DNA of 64,000 nucleotides, from positions 3,596,001 to 3,660,000 of the forward strand of contig NZ_JABBFX010000001.1 in the NCBI RefSeq assembly GCF_012927085.1, read 5' to 3'. This document shows positions 26,854 through 36,142 of this stretch, piece after piece. Each line of letters starts with the position of its first letter. The stretch's first letter is position 1. The stretch comes from Ramlibacter agri. Lineage in GTDB: Bacteria > Pseudomonadota > Gammaproteobacteria > Burkholderiales > Burkholderiaceae_C. The translations under genes and the position numbers were made by a program. Below the pieces are notes generated by a model. The model was not told where the DNA came from. It did no database searches and saw only the letters and a program-made list of their open reading frames with translations.

Positions 26854-27342
26854 CTAGCGGCCCCCTGGGACCAGGCCGTGGCCGATGAGCCGCAAGGTGG
26901 CGGCGCGGGAGGCGGCCAGCGACGGCAGGCTGCGCCGGCGCTCGATCACCACGCCGACGGCGGCCGTGTCCTCGAACTTGCGCGGCTTGGCGACGCGCAC
27001 GCGCACCCAGTGCGCATGGAATTCATCGATGACGATGCGCGCCACCTGCTCGGCCAACGCTTCCAGCAATTGCACGCCATGCTCGCGCAGCAGCCGGTGC
27101 AGCCGCTCGCGGATCTCGCCATAGTCCATGGTGTCGGCGATGCGGTCGGTCTCGCAGGCGCGCACGCGGGGCCGGCCGGCGCACAGGTCGATCTCGACCG
27201 GCTGAGGCTCATCCAGTTCGCCGGCGTAGATACCGATGACGGTGTGGCCGCGGAAGCCTTCGAGGAAGACCAGGTCCAGCGGCTCTTCCTGGTCCGTGGC
27301 CGACGGGCGCTCGCCGGCGCCGGGAGCTAGGGCTTGGAACAT
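26854..27342 (-). CDS. Dihydroneopterin aldolase-like protein (pterin branch of H4MPT synthesis)
   Basis: A 162-residue FolB-family protein with the aldolase core EGFRGHTVIGIYAGELDEPQPVEID, DYGEIRERLHRLL and LAEQVARIVIDEF followed by VRVRVAKPRKFEDTAAVGVVIER. Its location as first gene of the H4MPT/xox run suggests that it cleaves a dihydroneopterin for methanopterin rather than folate, which is inference. ATG at 27342 has GGAGG eight bases upstream. It is preceded by a sigma-54 promoter about 40 bases upstream. Confidence 0.85.
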   Translation of the reverse strand: MFQALAPGAGERPSATDQEEPLDLVFLEGFRGHTVIGIYAGELDEPQPVEIDLCAGRPRVRACETDRIADTMDYGEIRERLHRLLREHGVQLLEALAEQVARIVIDEFHAHWVRVRVAKPRKFEDTAAVGVVIERRRSLPSLAASRAATLRLIGHGLVPGGR

Positions 27343-27383
27343 GGCGCATCCCTCCAGCTTTCCTTCGTGGTGCCGGGGCCGAT

Positions 27384-27399
27384 AGCAACTTGCGCGCCA
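27384..27399 (-). promoter_or_regulatory. Sigma-54 (-24/-12) promoter of the H4MPT/xox operon
   Basis: On the minus strand the sequence is TGGCGCGCAAGTTGCT. The invariant GG and GC are separated by exactly ten bases, as the TGGCRYG-N4-TTGCW consensus requires. Transcription would start near 27373, about 30 bases before the FolB-like ATG. The divergent gene encodes a sigma-54 activator, which strengthens the call. Confidence 0.8.
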
Positions 27400-27433
27400 T
27401 TCGGCGGCTACTGCCTCAATCCCTAGTGCAGGC

Positions 27434-27450
27434 CGCCACAGACTGTTCCA
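27434..27450 (-). promoter_or_regulatory. Candidate activator-binding site (copy 1 of a shared 17-base motif)
   Basis: On the plus strand CGCCACAGACTGTTCCA, containing the dyad ACAG-A-CTGT. It lies about 45 bases upstream of the -24 element. Sixteen of its 17 bases recur at 36071-36087, next to the second sigma-54 promoter. It is the best candidate enhancer for the regulator encoded at 27506. Confidence 0.6.
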
Positions 27451-27505
27451 GAATGCCACGGACTGCCCGGTACCGTCCGGCCGCAGAGGGAGCGAGGGGG
27501 CAACC

Positions 27506-29463
<1,958 letters not shown>

Positions 29464-29467
<4 letters not shown>

Positions 29468-30033
29468 GCGCGCCGGGGGCCGGCCGCTTCGCCTGGGCGC
29501 TCACCGGCTCGGGCCACCTGCTGCCCGAGGCGCTGGCGCTGGCGCAGCGGCTGCCGCAGGTGGACCTGTTCCTGTCCGCCGCGGCCGAAGAGATCCTGCC
29601 CATGTACGGCCTGCGGCTAGAGGTCTTGCGCGAACACTTCCGCATTTTCACCGACCGCAGTGCCAGCGCGGTGCCGGTGGGTTTCCTGTACCACGAGCGT
29701 TACCACACGCTGGTGGTGGCACCGGCCACCAGCAACACGGTGGCGAAATGCGCCTTCGGCATCAGCGACACCTTGCCGACCAACATGTTCGCGCAGGCCG
29801 GCAAGCTGGGCATCGCCAGCCTGGTGTTCGCCTGCGACACCGAGCCGGTGGTGATCACGCGCGCCCCGCGCGACCTGGTCACCTTGCGTCCGCGCCGCAT
29901 CGAGTTCGAGAATGTGGAGCGGCTGCGGGCCTTCGAGCATTGCCAGGTGGCCTGCTCGGTCGCCGAGCTTGAATCGGCCCTGGATGAAAGGCTGCGGGCG
30001 CTGTCCCTCGCATGGAGCACATCCTCTTCCTGA
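29464..30033 (+). CDS. Flavoprotein, dihydromethanopterin reductase-like
   Basis: A 189-residue flavodoxin-like protein of the flavoprotein family (RFAWALTGSGHLLPEAL at the N-terminus, LVVAPATSNTVAKCAFGISDTLPTNMFAQAG for flavin binding). Related archaeal-type flavoproteins in bacterial C1 islands are linked to reduction of dihydromethanopterin, so that role is proposed. Start is TTG at 29464, overlapping the regulator stop as TTGA; the next ATG would remove the first strand. The 3' end overlaps the next gene by 22 bases. Confidence 0.8.
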
Positions 30034-31361
30034 CCGGCCGGCTCGCGGAGCCGGCCCTGAAGCGTGTGCTGGCGCAGCTCGCGCCCGCGGGGGACGACGC
30101 GCCTTTCACTTGGGAGGTGCGCGAGATCGGCTTGCAGGTGGCCGGCCTGATGACGGCGGACATGGTGAAGCGACGGCTGGCGTTGCCGGTGAACGCCGAC
30201 CGTGTCCTGCTGCCGGGACGTTGCCGCGGCGACGTGGAAGAACTGGCCGCGCACCTGGGCGTGCCGGTGCAGCGCGGGCCCGAGGAACTGAAGGACTTGC
30301 CGGCCTTCTTCCGCCGGGAGTCGCGCCCCATCGCGCTGGATGACTACGGCATCGCGATCTTCGCGGAGATCGTCGACGCGCCCCGGCTGACCGTGGATGC
30401 GATCGTGCAGCGCGCCCTCGGGCATCGGGCGGACGGCGCCGACGTCATCGACCTGGGCTGCCTGCCCGACACGCCTTTCCCGCAGCTGGAAGACAGCGTG
30501 CGCGCGCTGAAGGAGCGCGGCCTGCGCGTCAGCGTCGATTCGCTGGACCCGCAGGAACTGCTGCGCGGCGGCCGGGCCGGCGCGGACTATCTCCTGAGCC
30601 TGACGCTGGACACGCTGTGGATCGCGGAGGAGGTCGCCGCCACGCCGGTGCTGATCGGGCGCACGCCGCAGGACGAAGCTTCGCTGTACGAAGCGATAGA
30701 GCAGATGCAGGCCGCTGGCCGGCCCTTCCTGGCCGACACCATCCTCGATCCCATTCCCTACGGCTTGCTCGCTTCCCTGGTGCGCTACCACCGCCTGCGC
30801 GAGCGCCATCCCGAAGCGCCGATCCTGATGGGCGTAGGCAACATCACGGAGCTGGTGGAAGCCGACACCACCGGCATCAACGCGGTGCTGCTCGGGATCG
30901 CCGCCGAACTGGGCGCCAGCGCCGTCCTCACCACGCAGGTCAGCCCGCATACGCGGCGTGCCGTGCGCGAAGCGGACTGGGCGCGGCGCATCATGCATGT
31001 GGCGGTCTCGCAGCAGACGCTGCCCAAGGGCCTTAGCGACCAGCTGATGACGGTGCACGCCCGTAGTCCCTTCCCGGACGAGCCGGAGGAGATCGCCGCC
31101 ATCGCACGAGAGGTGCGCGACCCCAACTTCCGCGTGCAGGTCTCGCAGCAAGGCGTGCACGTCTACAACCGCGAGGGGCTGCGGCTGGCGCGCGACCCTT
31201 TCGTGCTGTGGCCGCAGCTGCACCTCGAACACGACGCCAGCCACGCCTTCTACATGGGCGTGGAAACGGCCAGGGCGCAGATCGCCTGGCAGCTCGGCAA
31301 GCGTTACGTGCAGGACCAGCCGCTGGACTGGGGCTGCGCGACCGATGGAGGCCTGCCATGA
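30012..31361 (+). CDS. DUF6513 / dihydropteroate synthase-like protein of the H4MPT island
   Basis: A 449-residue protein with an N-terminal alpha/beta part (HILFLTGRLAEPALKRVLAQL, then EIGLQVAGLMTADMVKRRL) and a dihydropteroate synthase-like TIM barrel (GADVIDLGCLP, RVSVDSLDP, FLADTILDPIPYGL, ILMGVGNITELVEADTTGINAVLLGIAAELGA). It is a known member of methanopterin gene sets; the likely step is joining or processing the pterin and aminobenzene parts, which is not proven. ATG at 30012 lies within the flavoprotein gene; ATGA overlap with the next gene. Confidence 0.85.
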   Translation: MEHILFLTGRLAEPALKRVLAQLAPAGDDAPFTWEVREIGLQVAGLMTADMVKRRLALPVNADRVLLPGRCRGDVEELAAHLGVPVQRGPEELKDLPAFFRRESRPIALDDYGIAIFAEIVDAPRLTVDAIVQRALGHRADGADVIDLGCLPDTPFPQLEDSVRALKERGLRVSVDSLDPQELLRGGRAGADYLLSLTLDTLWIAEEVAATPVLIGRTPQDEASLYEAIEQMQAAGRPFLADTILDPIPYGLLASLVRYHRLRERHPEAPILMGVGNITELVEADTTGINAVLLGIAAELGASAVLTTQVSPHTRRAVREADWARRIMHVAVSQQTLPKGLSDQLMTVHARSPFPDEPEEIAAIAREVRDPNFRVQVSQQGVHVYNREGLRLARDPFVLWPQLHLEHDASHAFYMGVETARAQIAWQLGKRYVQDQPLDWGCATDGGLP

Positions 31362-31939
31362 ACGATCGCATCTTCGAGGTCGTCATCACCACCTGCGCGC
31401 CGGGTGGCGCCGTGCACGTGGCGCCCATGGGCGTGCGCTACGTGGAGGACGAAGTGGTGCTCAAGCCCTTCCGGCCCTCGCGCACGCTGGACAACCTGCT
31501 GGCCACGCGCACCGCGGTGCTGAACACGGTGACCGACGTGCGCGTGTTCGCCGGCTGCGTCACCGGCCGCAAGGACTGGCCCACGCTGCCGGTGGAAGCC
31601 GCCAGCGGCGCCGTGCGCCTGGCCTGCGCGGACGCGCATGTGCTGCTGCGGCTGGCCGTGGCCGACGACGACACGCAGCGCCCGACCCTGCGCCTGGTGC
31701 GCGTGCACGAGGAGCACCACGCCACCTTCGCCGGCTTCAACCGCGCGCAGGCTGCAGTGGTGGAGGGTTCGGTGCTGGCGAGCCGGCTGCACCTGCTGCC
31801 GCGCGAAAAGATCGAGACCGAGATGGCCTACCTGCAGATCGCCATCGACAAGACCGCCGGCCCGCTGGAGCGGGAGGCCTGGGGCTGGTTGCAGCAGGCC
31901 GTGGCGCGGCATTTCGCGCCGGCGCTGGGGGAGGCCTGA
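31358..31939 (+). CDS. DUF447-family protein of the H4MPT island
   Basis: A 193-residue protein with the DUF447 opening FEVVITTCAPGGAVHVAPMGVRY, PFRPSRTLDNLLATRTAVLN and the later AGFNRAQAAVVEGSVLASRLHLLP. The fold is related to flavin-reductase split barrels. The family occurs mainly in methanogens and in H4MPT-using bacteria. ATG at 31358 overlaps the previous stop (ATGA) and its stop overlaps the mfnB ATG. Function unknown. Confidence 0.82.
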   Translation: MNDRIFEVVITTCAPGGAVHVAPMGVRYVEDEVVLKPFRPSRTLDNLLATRTAVLNTVTDVRVFAGCVTGRKDWPTLPVEAASGAVRLACADAHVLLRLAVADDDTQRPTLRLVRVHEEHHATFAGFNRAQAAVVEGSVLASRLHLLPREKIETEMAYLQIAIDKTAGPLEREAWGWLQQAVARHFAPALGEA

Positions 31940-31941
31940 TG

Positions 31942-32643
31942 ATGCAGCTGCTGGCGAGCGTGCGCGACGTCGACGAAGCGCTGTGTGCGGCCGACGCCGG
32001 CGCGGACCTGGTCGACCTGAAGGACCCGGCCGCGGGCGCGCTCGGCGCCTTGACCATAGAGCGCATCGCGCAGGTCGTGGCCGTGCTGCGGGCGCGCTAC
32101 CCGGGCCTGCCGCTCAGTGCCACGACGGGCGACCTGCCCGCGTCGGCCATCGAGGAAATCCTGCGGCGCGTGCAGGGCGTCGCAGCCTGCGATGTCGATT
32201 ACGTCAAGGTGGGCGTGTGGCCGGGCGGCGGCGCGCTGCTCGATGCGTTGGCCGACTGTGGAGCCACCGTCGTACCGGTGCTGGTGGCCGATGCTGGCAT
32301 CAATGCCAGCCTGCTTGACCATGCGCTGCGTGGCCGCGCCTTCCCGGCGCTGATGGTGGACACGGCGGACAAGGGCGGCGGCAGCCTGCTGCGGCGCGTG
32401 CCGCTGCCCGAACTTTCCGGGTTCATCGCCGCCGTGCGTTCGAGCGGCCGATTGGCTGGCCTCGCCGGCTCCTTGCGCATGGAGGACGCGCCTGCGCTGC
32501 GGGCGCTGGCACCCGACATCGCAGGCTTCCGCGGTGCCCTGACGCACGGCGAGCGCGCCGCGGCGCTCGATGGCCGCCGGGTTCGCGAGCTAAGGCGCCG
32601 GCTTGCGGCGGGTGCGCGCGCCCCTTTGCCGGCCGCCGCCTGA
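31942..32643 (+). CDS. mfnB: (5-formylfuran-3-yl)methyl phosphate synthase
   Basis: Makes the furan core of methanofuran from glyceraldehyde-3-phosphate. A 233-residue TIM barrel with ASVRDVDEALCAADAGADLVDLKDP, where the Lys expected to form the Schiff base is residue 27, and MVDTADKGGGSLL with the second active-site Lys. Two ATGs are adjacent (31939 and 31942). The second is chosen because it has better spacing to GGGGAGG and gives Lys27, the number known in the archaeal enzyme. The 3' end overlaps the convergent mfnE gene by 54 bases. Confidence 0.92.
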   Translation: MQLLASVRDVDEALCAADAGADLVDLKDPAAGALGALTIERIAQVVAVLRARYPGLPLSATTGDLPASAIEEILRRVQGVAACDVDYVKVGVWPGGGALLDALADCGATVVPVLVADAGINASLLDHALRGRAFPALMVDTADKGGGSLLRRVPLPELSGFIAAVRSSGRLAGLAGSLRMEDAPALRALAPDIAGFRGALTHGERAAALDGRRVRELRRRLAAGARAPLPAAA

Positions 32644-33276
32644 GCCCGCCAGCGCCGAAGCCGGAAGCGGCGCTGCCACCGGCGGCCGCGCGCTCGTGCC
32701 GCCCAGCAGCGCATCGCGCATGGCCTCGACCGCGTCGGCATCGACCACCTCGATCGGGAAGGGCGCATCGCGCGACCACTGGTCGAAGCGCGCATCGAGC
32801 ACGCCATCCGCGCCAAGCTGCGCCAGCGAGCTGCCGGGCAGCAGCTTGCAGGCTTTCACGACCACCAGCCGTTCCGCATTGAGCAGGCGTGCCAGCCACA
32901 GCGCGAGGCTGTCGCTGGTGACTTCCCAGCTGGTGAGGAGGTCCGGCGCATCGCGCAACACCATGCTGGGCAGCCACAGCGCCGGCTGGCCGGCGTGCAA
33001 GGTCCGGCGGATGCCGTCTTCGTCGGCGGCCAGTGCCAGCCGCGGCTCCAGCGCATGGAACAGGTGGGCCGTCTGCGCCATCGCCAGCACCGCCATGTTG
33101 TGCGCGGGCAGGTCGGCGAAGCGCCAATGCTGCTGCGAATTGCGCACCGCGTCGGCGAAGATGCCGCCGCCGGGCACGACCGTGACGCGGCCGCCGCCCA
33201 GTTCGGCCAGCATGGCCAGCCACGGCACGAGCCGCAGGTCGTGTGCGAGGCTGCCTCCCAGCTTGACGATCCACAT
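32590..33276 (-). CDS. mfnE: Amino acid kinase-family protein, MfnE-like furan phosphate kinase
   Basis: A 228-residue amino acid kinase-fold protein: WIVKLGGSLAHDLRLVPWL at the N-terminus, VTVVPGGGIFADAVR near 30, WEVTSDSLALWLARLLNAERLVVVKACKLLP near 120. The match is to the archaeal-type kinase that phosphorylates the aminomethyl-furan phosphate in methanofuran synthesis. A basic, Ala- and Arg-rich tail (about 30 residues) extends beyond the fold; it is the part overlapping mfnB. Three bases separate it from the mfnF-like gene. Confidence 0.85.
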   Translation of the reverse strand: MWIVKLGGSLAHDLRLVPWLAMLAELGGGRVTVVPGGGIFADAVRNSQQHWRFADLPAHNMAVLAMAQTAHLFHALEPRLALAADEDGIRRTLHAGQPALWLPSMVLRDAPDLLTSWEVTSDSLALWLARLLNAERLVVVKACKLLPGSSLAQLGADGVLDARFDQWSRDAPFPIEVVDADAVEAMRDALLGGTSARPPVAAPLPASALAGSGGGRQRGARTRRKPAP

Positions 33277-33279
33277 GGC

Positions 33280-34344
33280 TCAGCCCCAGGCCAGCAAGGC
33301 CACCGAGACGGCGGGCGCGCAGACGTCGGCCCAGCCGGCGAGCGCGGTATCGGCTGGCGGCGCTGGCAAGGCGACCTCGGCATAGCGCCGGTAGGGCCGG
33401 CCCAGGCGGCGCGCCAGTTGCGCCGCGAGGAAGGCGCCGCAGCCGGCGCCGATGATGGGCGCATTGGCAAGAACATCCGCCTCCGCGCAGACGCGCTCCA
33501 GCTGCATCCCGATCTCGCGCAGCTGTGCCTGGCGCCACCACGCAGCCAGCGCGAGCCAGTCGTCCGCGCTCGCATCGGCGGCATCGCGCCCGACCATGCG
33601 GGCCAGGCGCTGGCGGGTCGCGACGGCGTCCTTGCCCTGGCCGTTCGCGGCCGGCGCCTGGTCGTGAGCGGGATCGAGTTCGCCGGTGAGCCGGTAGATG
33701 TCGGCCGTGCTCGCGAAGAATTCGTTCATGACGTTGATGCGTTCGCCGCGCCACTGCACGCGCGGGCCCAGGGCGCACAGCGGGGTACGCACGACGCCGT
33801 GGTAGACCAGCTCGCCGGTGGCGAGGCGCTCGGCGTCGTTCGTGCCGCGCGCTGCCACGCGGCCGCCGCGCAGGGGAACGAGATCGGTGGTCGTGCTGCC
33901 GATGTCGACCAGCACGGCGTCGCCTGCGCGCGGCGCCAGCACGCGAGCCGTCGCCGACCAGTTGGCGGAGGCGATGCCGCGCCAGTGCGCCGCGGCTTCA
34001 GGTGGCGCGCGCCAGCCGCCGTCGCCATCGAAGAGGCGGATGTCGCCGGCCAGTGCCGCTTCCAGGTGCGTGGCGATGCGGGCCACGCCCTGGCCGCGGT
34101 CGGCGAACAGGTCGACCATCTCGCCGGTCATGGTGGCCGCGTGGCGCGCCCCGGCCTGCCACGCCGCGGGCCAGCGCGAGCGCGCCTGCTCCAGCGCCGC
34201 GTCCAGGTGAGGCAGGCCTTGCCACAGCGGGCAGGGCCACTGTGCGATGTCGCTGAGCGCCCCGTCCGCCAGCACGCAGGCCTTCACGTGGGCGCCGCCG
34301 ATGTCCCAGCCCAGTTGCAGGCTTGCGCCCTTACGTGGCGGCAT
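33280..34344 (-). CDS. mfnF: MfnF-like (hydantoinase/actin-fold) methanofuran synthesis protein
   Basis: A 354-residue protein of the hydantoinase/oxoprolinase-like, actin-fold family found in H4MPT islands. Motifs: LGWDIGGAHVKACVL near residue 13 (phosphate loop 1), AATMTGEMVDLFADRGQGVARI, AVLVDIGSTTTDLVPLRGG near 145 (phosphate loop 2) and PIIGAGCGAFLAAQLARR near 295. The archaeal homologue joins the furan diphosphate to glutamyl-tyramine. Start at MPPRKGASLQLGW overlaps the ATP-grasp gene upstream by 14 bases. Confidence 0.83.
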   Translation of the reverse strand: MPPRKGASLQLGWDIGGAHVKACVLADGALSDIAQWPCPLWQGLPHLDAALEQARSRWPAAWQAGARHAATMTGEMVDLFADRGQGVARIATHLEAALAGDIRLFDGDGGWRAPPEAAAHWRGIASANWSATARVLAPRAGDAVLVDIGSTTTDLVPLRGGRVAARGTNDAERLATGELVYHGVVRTPLCALGPRVQWRGERINVMNEFFASTADIYRLTGELDPAHDQAPAANGQGKDAVATRQRLARMVGRDAADASADDWLALAAWWRQAQLREIGMQLERVCAEADVLANAPIIGAGCGAFLAAQLARRLGRPYRRYAEVALPAPPADTALAGWADVCAPAVSVALLAWG

Positions 34345-35314
34345 GGCCCGCCAGTTGCCGCCCCGGCTTGCATCCGTGGGCGGCGAGGATGTCGACCGCG
34401 AGGTTGCGCTGCAGGATCGCGGACAGTCCCGCATAGGCGCAGGTCACGCGCGGATTCACTTCGATGACCACCGGTCCCTTCCTTTCGTTCCACACCACGT
34501 CGACGCCGACGTAGCCCCGCAGCCCCGGCAGGGCGGCAGCCACGCGTTCGGCCAGCGCCTGCAGCTGCGCCGCGCGCGGGCCGGCCGGGTCCAGGGCCGC
34601 CGGCTGCACGCCCAGGTCGTGCAGCCAGCCGTCGCCGTCGGTCTCCAGCCTTTGCCGGTTGAACGCCACGGGCCGTGCAAGAACCGGACCGACGACGATT
34701 GCGATCGACAGCGGCTCGCCGGCTACGAAGGGCTGCAGCAGCGCGGAGCGTCCGGCTTGCAGCCGCGCCTGCAGGTCTTCCTCGGCGGCCGCGCGCGTCG
34801 CGTACCGGCGTGTCTGCAAGGTGCCGGCGCCGTCGTCGGGCTTCACGATCCACGAATCGCCGCTGAACGCCAGCGGTGTCGCGATGCCTGCCGCATCCAG
34901 CGCGGCACACGTGGCCTTCTTGCTGGCAGCGATGCGGATCGCAGCGGCGCTGCAGCCGATCCAGCGTTGCGCGCCCACGGCTGCGTGCAGGCGCAGCAGC
35001 AGGCCGCCGGTCTCCGGCGCCACGACCCAGCAGAAGTCGTGCAGCGGCGCCTGGCTACGCAGGAATTCGGGCGCGCCTTCGCCGGGCCGCGGCGTGAGCG
35101 CGCGGCTGCCATGGATGGCATGGCCTGCCTCTTGCTCGCCCGTCGCCAGCGAGACTTGAATGCCGGGGATGCGCACGAGGTCACCGGCCACGGCATTGCG
35201 CATGGCCAGTCCGGCGTCCAGCATGTCGAGATGGGCAGCGCTGCCGCGGCCGAGACTCTCGACCGTCGCCGCGTCGCCGGCACTCAGCGGCTCATAGACA
35301 AGGATGCGGACCAT
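34331..35314 (-). CDS. mfnD: ATP-grasp ligase, MfnD-like (tyramine-glutamate ligase candidate)
   Basis: A 327-residue ATP-grasp protein: RILVYEPLSAGD at the N-terminus, ASKKATCAALDAAGIATPLAF, WIVKPDDGAGTLQTRRY (ATP Lys near 178), LLQPFVAGEPLSIAIVV and VVIEVNPRVTCAYAGLS with the E-x-N pair near 295. It heads the minus-strand mfnD-F-E set. MfnD adds glutamate to tyramine. The start codon overlaps the start of the divergent HisA-like gene (CATG, 35312-35315). Confidence 0.83.
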   Translation of the reverse strand: MVRILVYEPLSAGDAATVESLGRGSAAHLDMLDAGLAMRNAVAGDLVRIPGIQVSLATGEQEAGHAIHGSRALTPRPGEGAPEFLRSQAPLHDFCWVVAPETGGLLLRLHAAVGAQRWIGCSAAAIRIAASKKATCAALDAAGIATPLAFSGDSWIVKPDDGAGTLQTRRYATRAAAEEDLQARLQAGRSALLQPFVAGEPLSIAIVVGPVLARPVAFNRQRLETDGDGWLHDLGVQPAALDPAGPRAAQLQALAERVAAALPGLRGYVGVDVVWNERKGPVVIEVNPRVTCAYAGLSAILQRNLAVDILAAHGCKPGRQLAGHAAT

Positions 35315-36053
35315 GAGCTTTACGACGCGGGTGATCCCGGTGATCGATCTGATGCGTGGCGAAGTGGTGCGCGGCGTGCGCGGCGAGCGCCACGCCTACC
35401 GGCCCATCGTCTCGCGGCTGGTGGAGGGCAGCGCGCCCTGCGACGTCGCGCTGGCCTTGCGCAAGGCGGCGCCGCCAGTGCCGGGGCGCGAACCGGTGCT
35501 GTACGTCGCCGACCTCGACGCGATCCAGGGCGGCGCGCCGCAGGTGAAGGTGCTGGCCGACCTGCTGCACGGCGAACCCGATCTCAGCATCTGGCTCGAT
35601 GCGGGCTTCACCGGGCCCGCATCGGTGCGCACGCTGCGGGCCGACCTCGGCGCTGCGGCGGCAAGGCTGCGGCCCGTGTACGGCAGCGAAACCCTGGCCG
35701 GGGCCGCCGACCTGGACGAACTGGGCGCGGACCCGCACGCCATCCTGTCGCTCGACTCGCGGCTGGAGCGGCCGCTGGATCCGTCCGGCAGCTGGCAACG
35801 GCCGCAGGCCTGGCCGGGCACGGTGATCGTGATGACGCTCGACCGCGTCGGCGCCGCCAGCGGGCCCGACCTGTCGACGTTCTCCCGCTTGCGCGCCTTG
35901 TCGCCCGACCGGCACTGGGTCGGGGCCGGCGGCGTGCGCGACGCGCAGGACCTGCGCGCCGCTTCCGCCGCGGGCGCGGCGGGCTGGCTGGTGGCCAGCG
36001 CCTTGCACGACGGCACCCTCGTTGTGTCCGGCCATGGACGGGACGATTCATGA
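35313..36053 (+). CDS. HisA/HisF-like TIM-barrel protein of the C1 island
   Basis: A 246-residue barrel similar to HisA: VIPVIDLMRGEVVRGVRGERHAYRPI at the N-terminus, VLYVADLDAIQGG near 67, WLDAGFTG near 95, and WVGAGGVRDAQDLRAASAAGAAGWLVASALHDG at the end. Such HisA-like proteins recur in methylotroph islands and are distinct from histidine synthesis; no his genes are near. The ATG at 35313 has AAGGA eight bases upstream; ATG 35304 is an alternative. Substrate unknown, possibly a sugar-phosphate intermediate of cofactor synthesis. Confidence 0.8.
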   Translation: MSFTTRVIPVIDLMRGEVVRGVRGERHAYRPIVSRLVEGSAPCDVALALRKAAPPVPGREPVLYVADLDAIQGGAPQVKVLADLLHGEPDLSIWLDAGFTGPASVRTLRADLGAAAARLRPVYGSETLAGAADLDELGADPHAILSLDSRLERPLDPSGSWQRPQAWPGTVIVMTLDRVGAASGPDLSTFSRLRALSPDRHWVGAGGVRDAQDLRAASAAGAAGWLVASALHDGTLVVSGHGRDDS

Positions 36054-36070
36054 AGCGTGCCAGCACCGCA

Positions 36071-36087
36071 CGCCACACACTGTTCCA
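36071..36087 (+). promoter_or_regulatory. Candidate activator-binding site (copy 2 of the shared 17-base motif)
   Basis: CGCCACACACTGTTCCA, identical at 16 of 17 positions to 27434-27450. It lies about 39 bases upstream of the -24 element of the fhcB promoter. Relative to its promoter it is in the opposite orientation to copy 1, which a dimer-binding dyad would tolerate. Confidence 0.6.
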
Positions 36088-36116
36088 CAGGCGCAGTCGA
36101 TAAGGCCGTTGCAGGC

Positions 36117-36132
36117 TGGCACAACGCTTGCG
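36117..36132 (+). promoter_or_regulatory. Sigma-54 (-24/-12) promoter of fhcBADC
   Basis: TGGCACAACGCTTGCG matches TGGCAC-N5-TTGC perfectly, with ten bases between the invariant GG (36118-36119) and GC (36130-36131). Predicted transcription start is about 36143, the same base as the GTG chosen for fhcB. Confidence 0.82.
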
Positions 36133-36142
36133 CGTCGGCAGC

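Noticed and set aside
35313..36053. HisA-like gene as true histidine biosynthesis
   Set aside because: No other his gene is near, and HisA-like barrels are recurrent in methylotroph C1 islands; the sequence is divergent from standard HisA.
36128..36142. TTG at 36128 as start of fhcB
   Set aside because: It lies inside the -12 element of the sigma-54 promoter and adds residues that do not match the family; GTG at 36143 begins the conserved VEWTCPFC.
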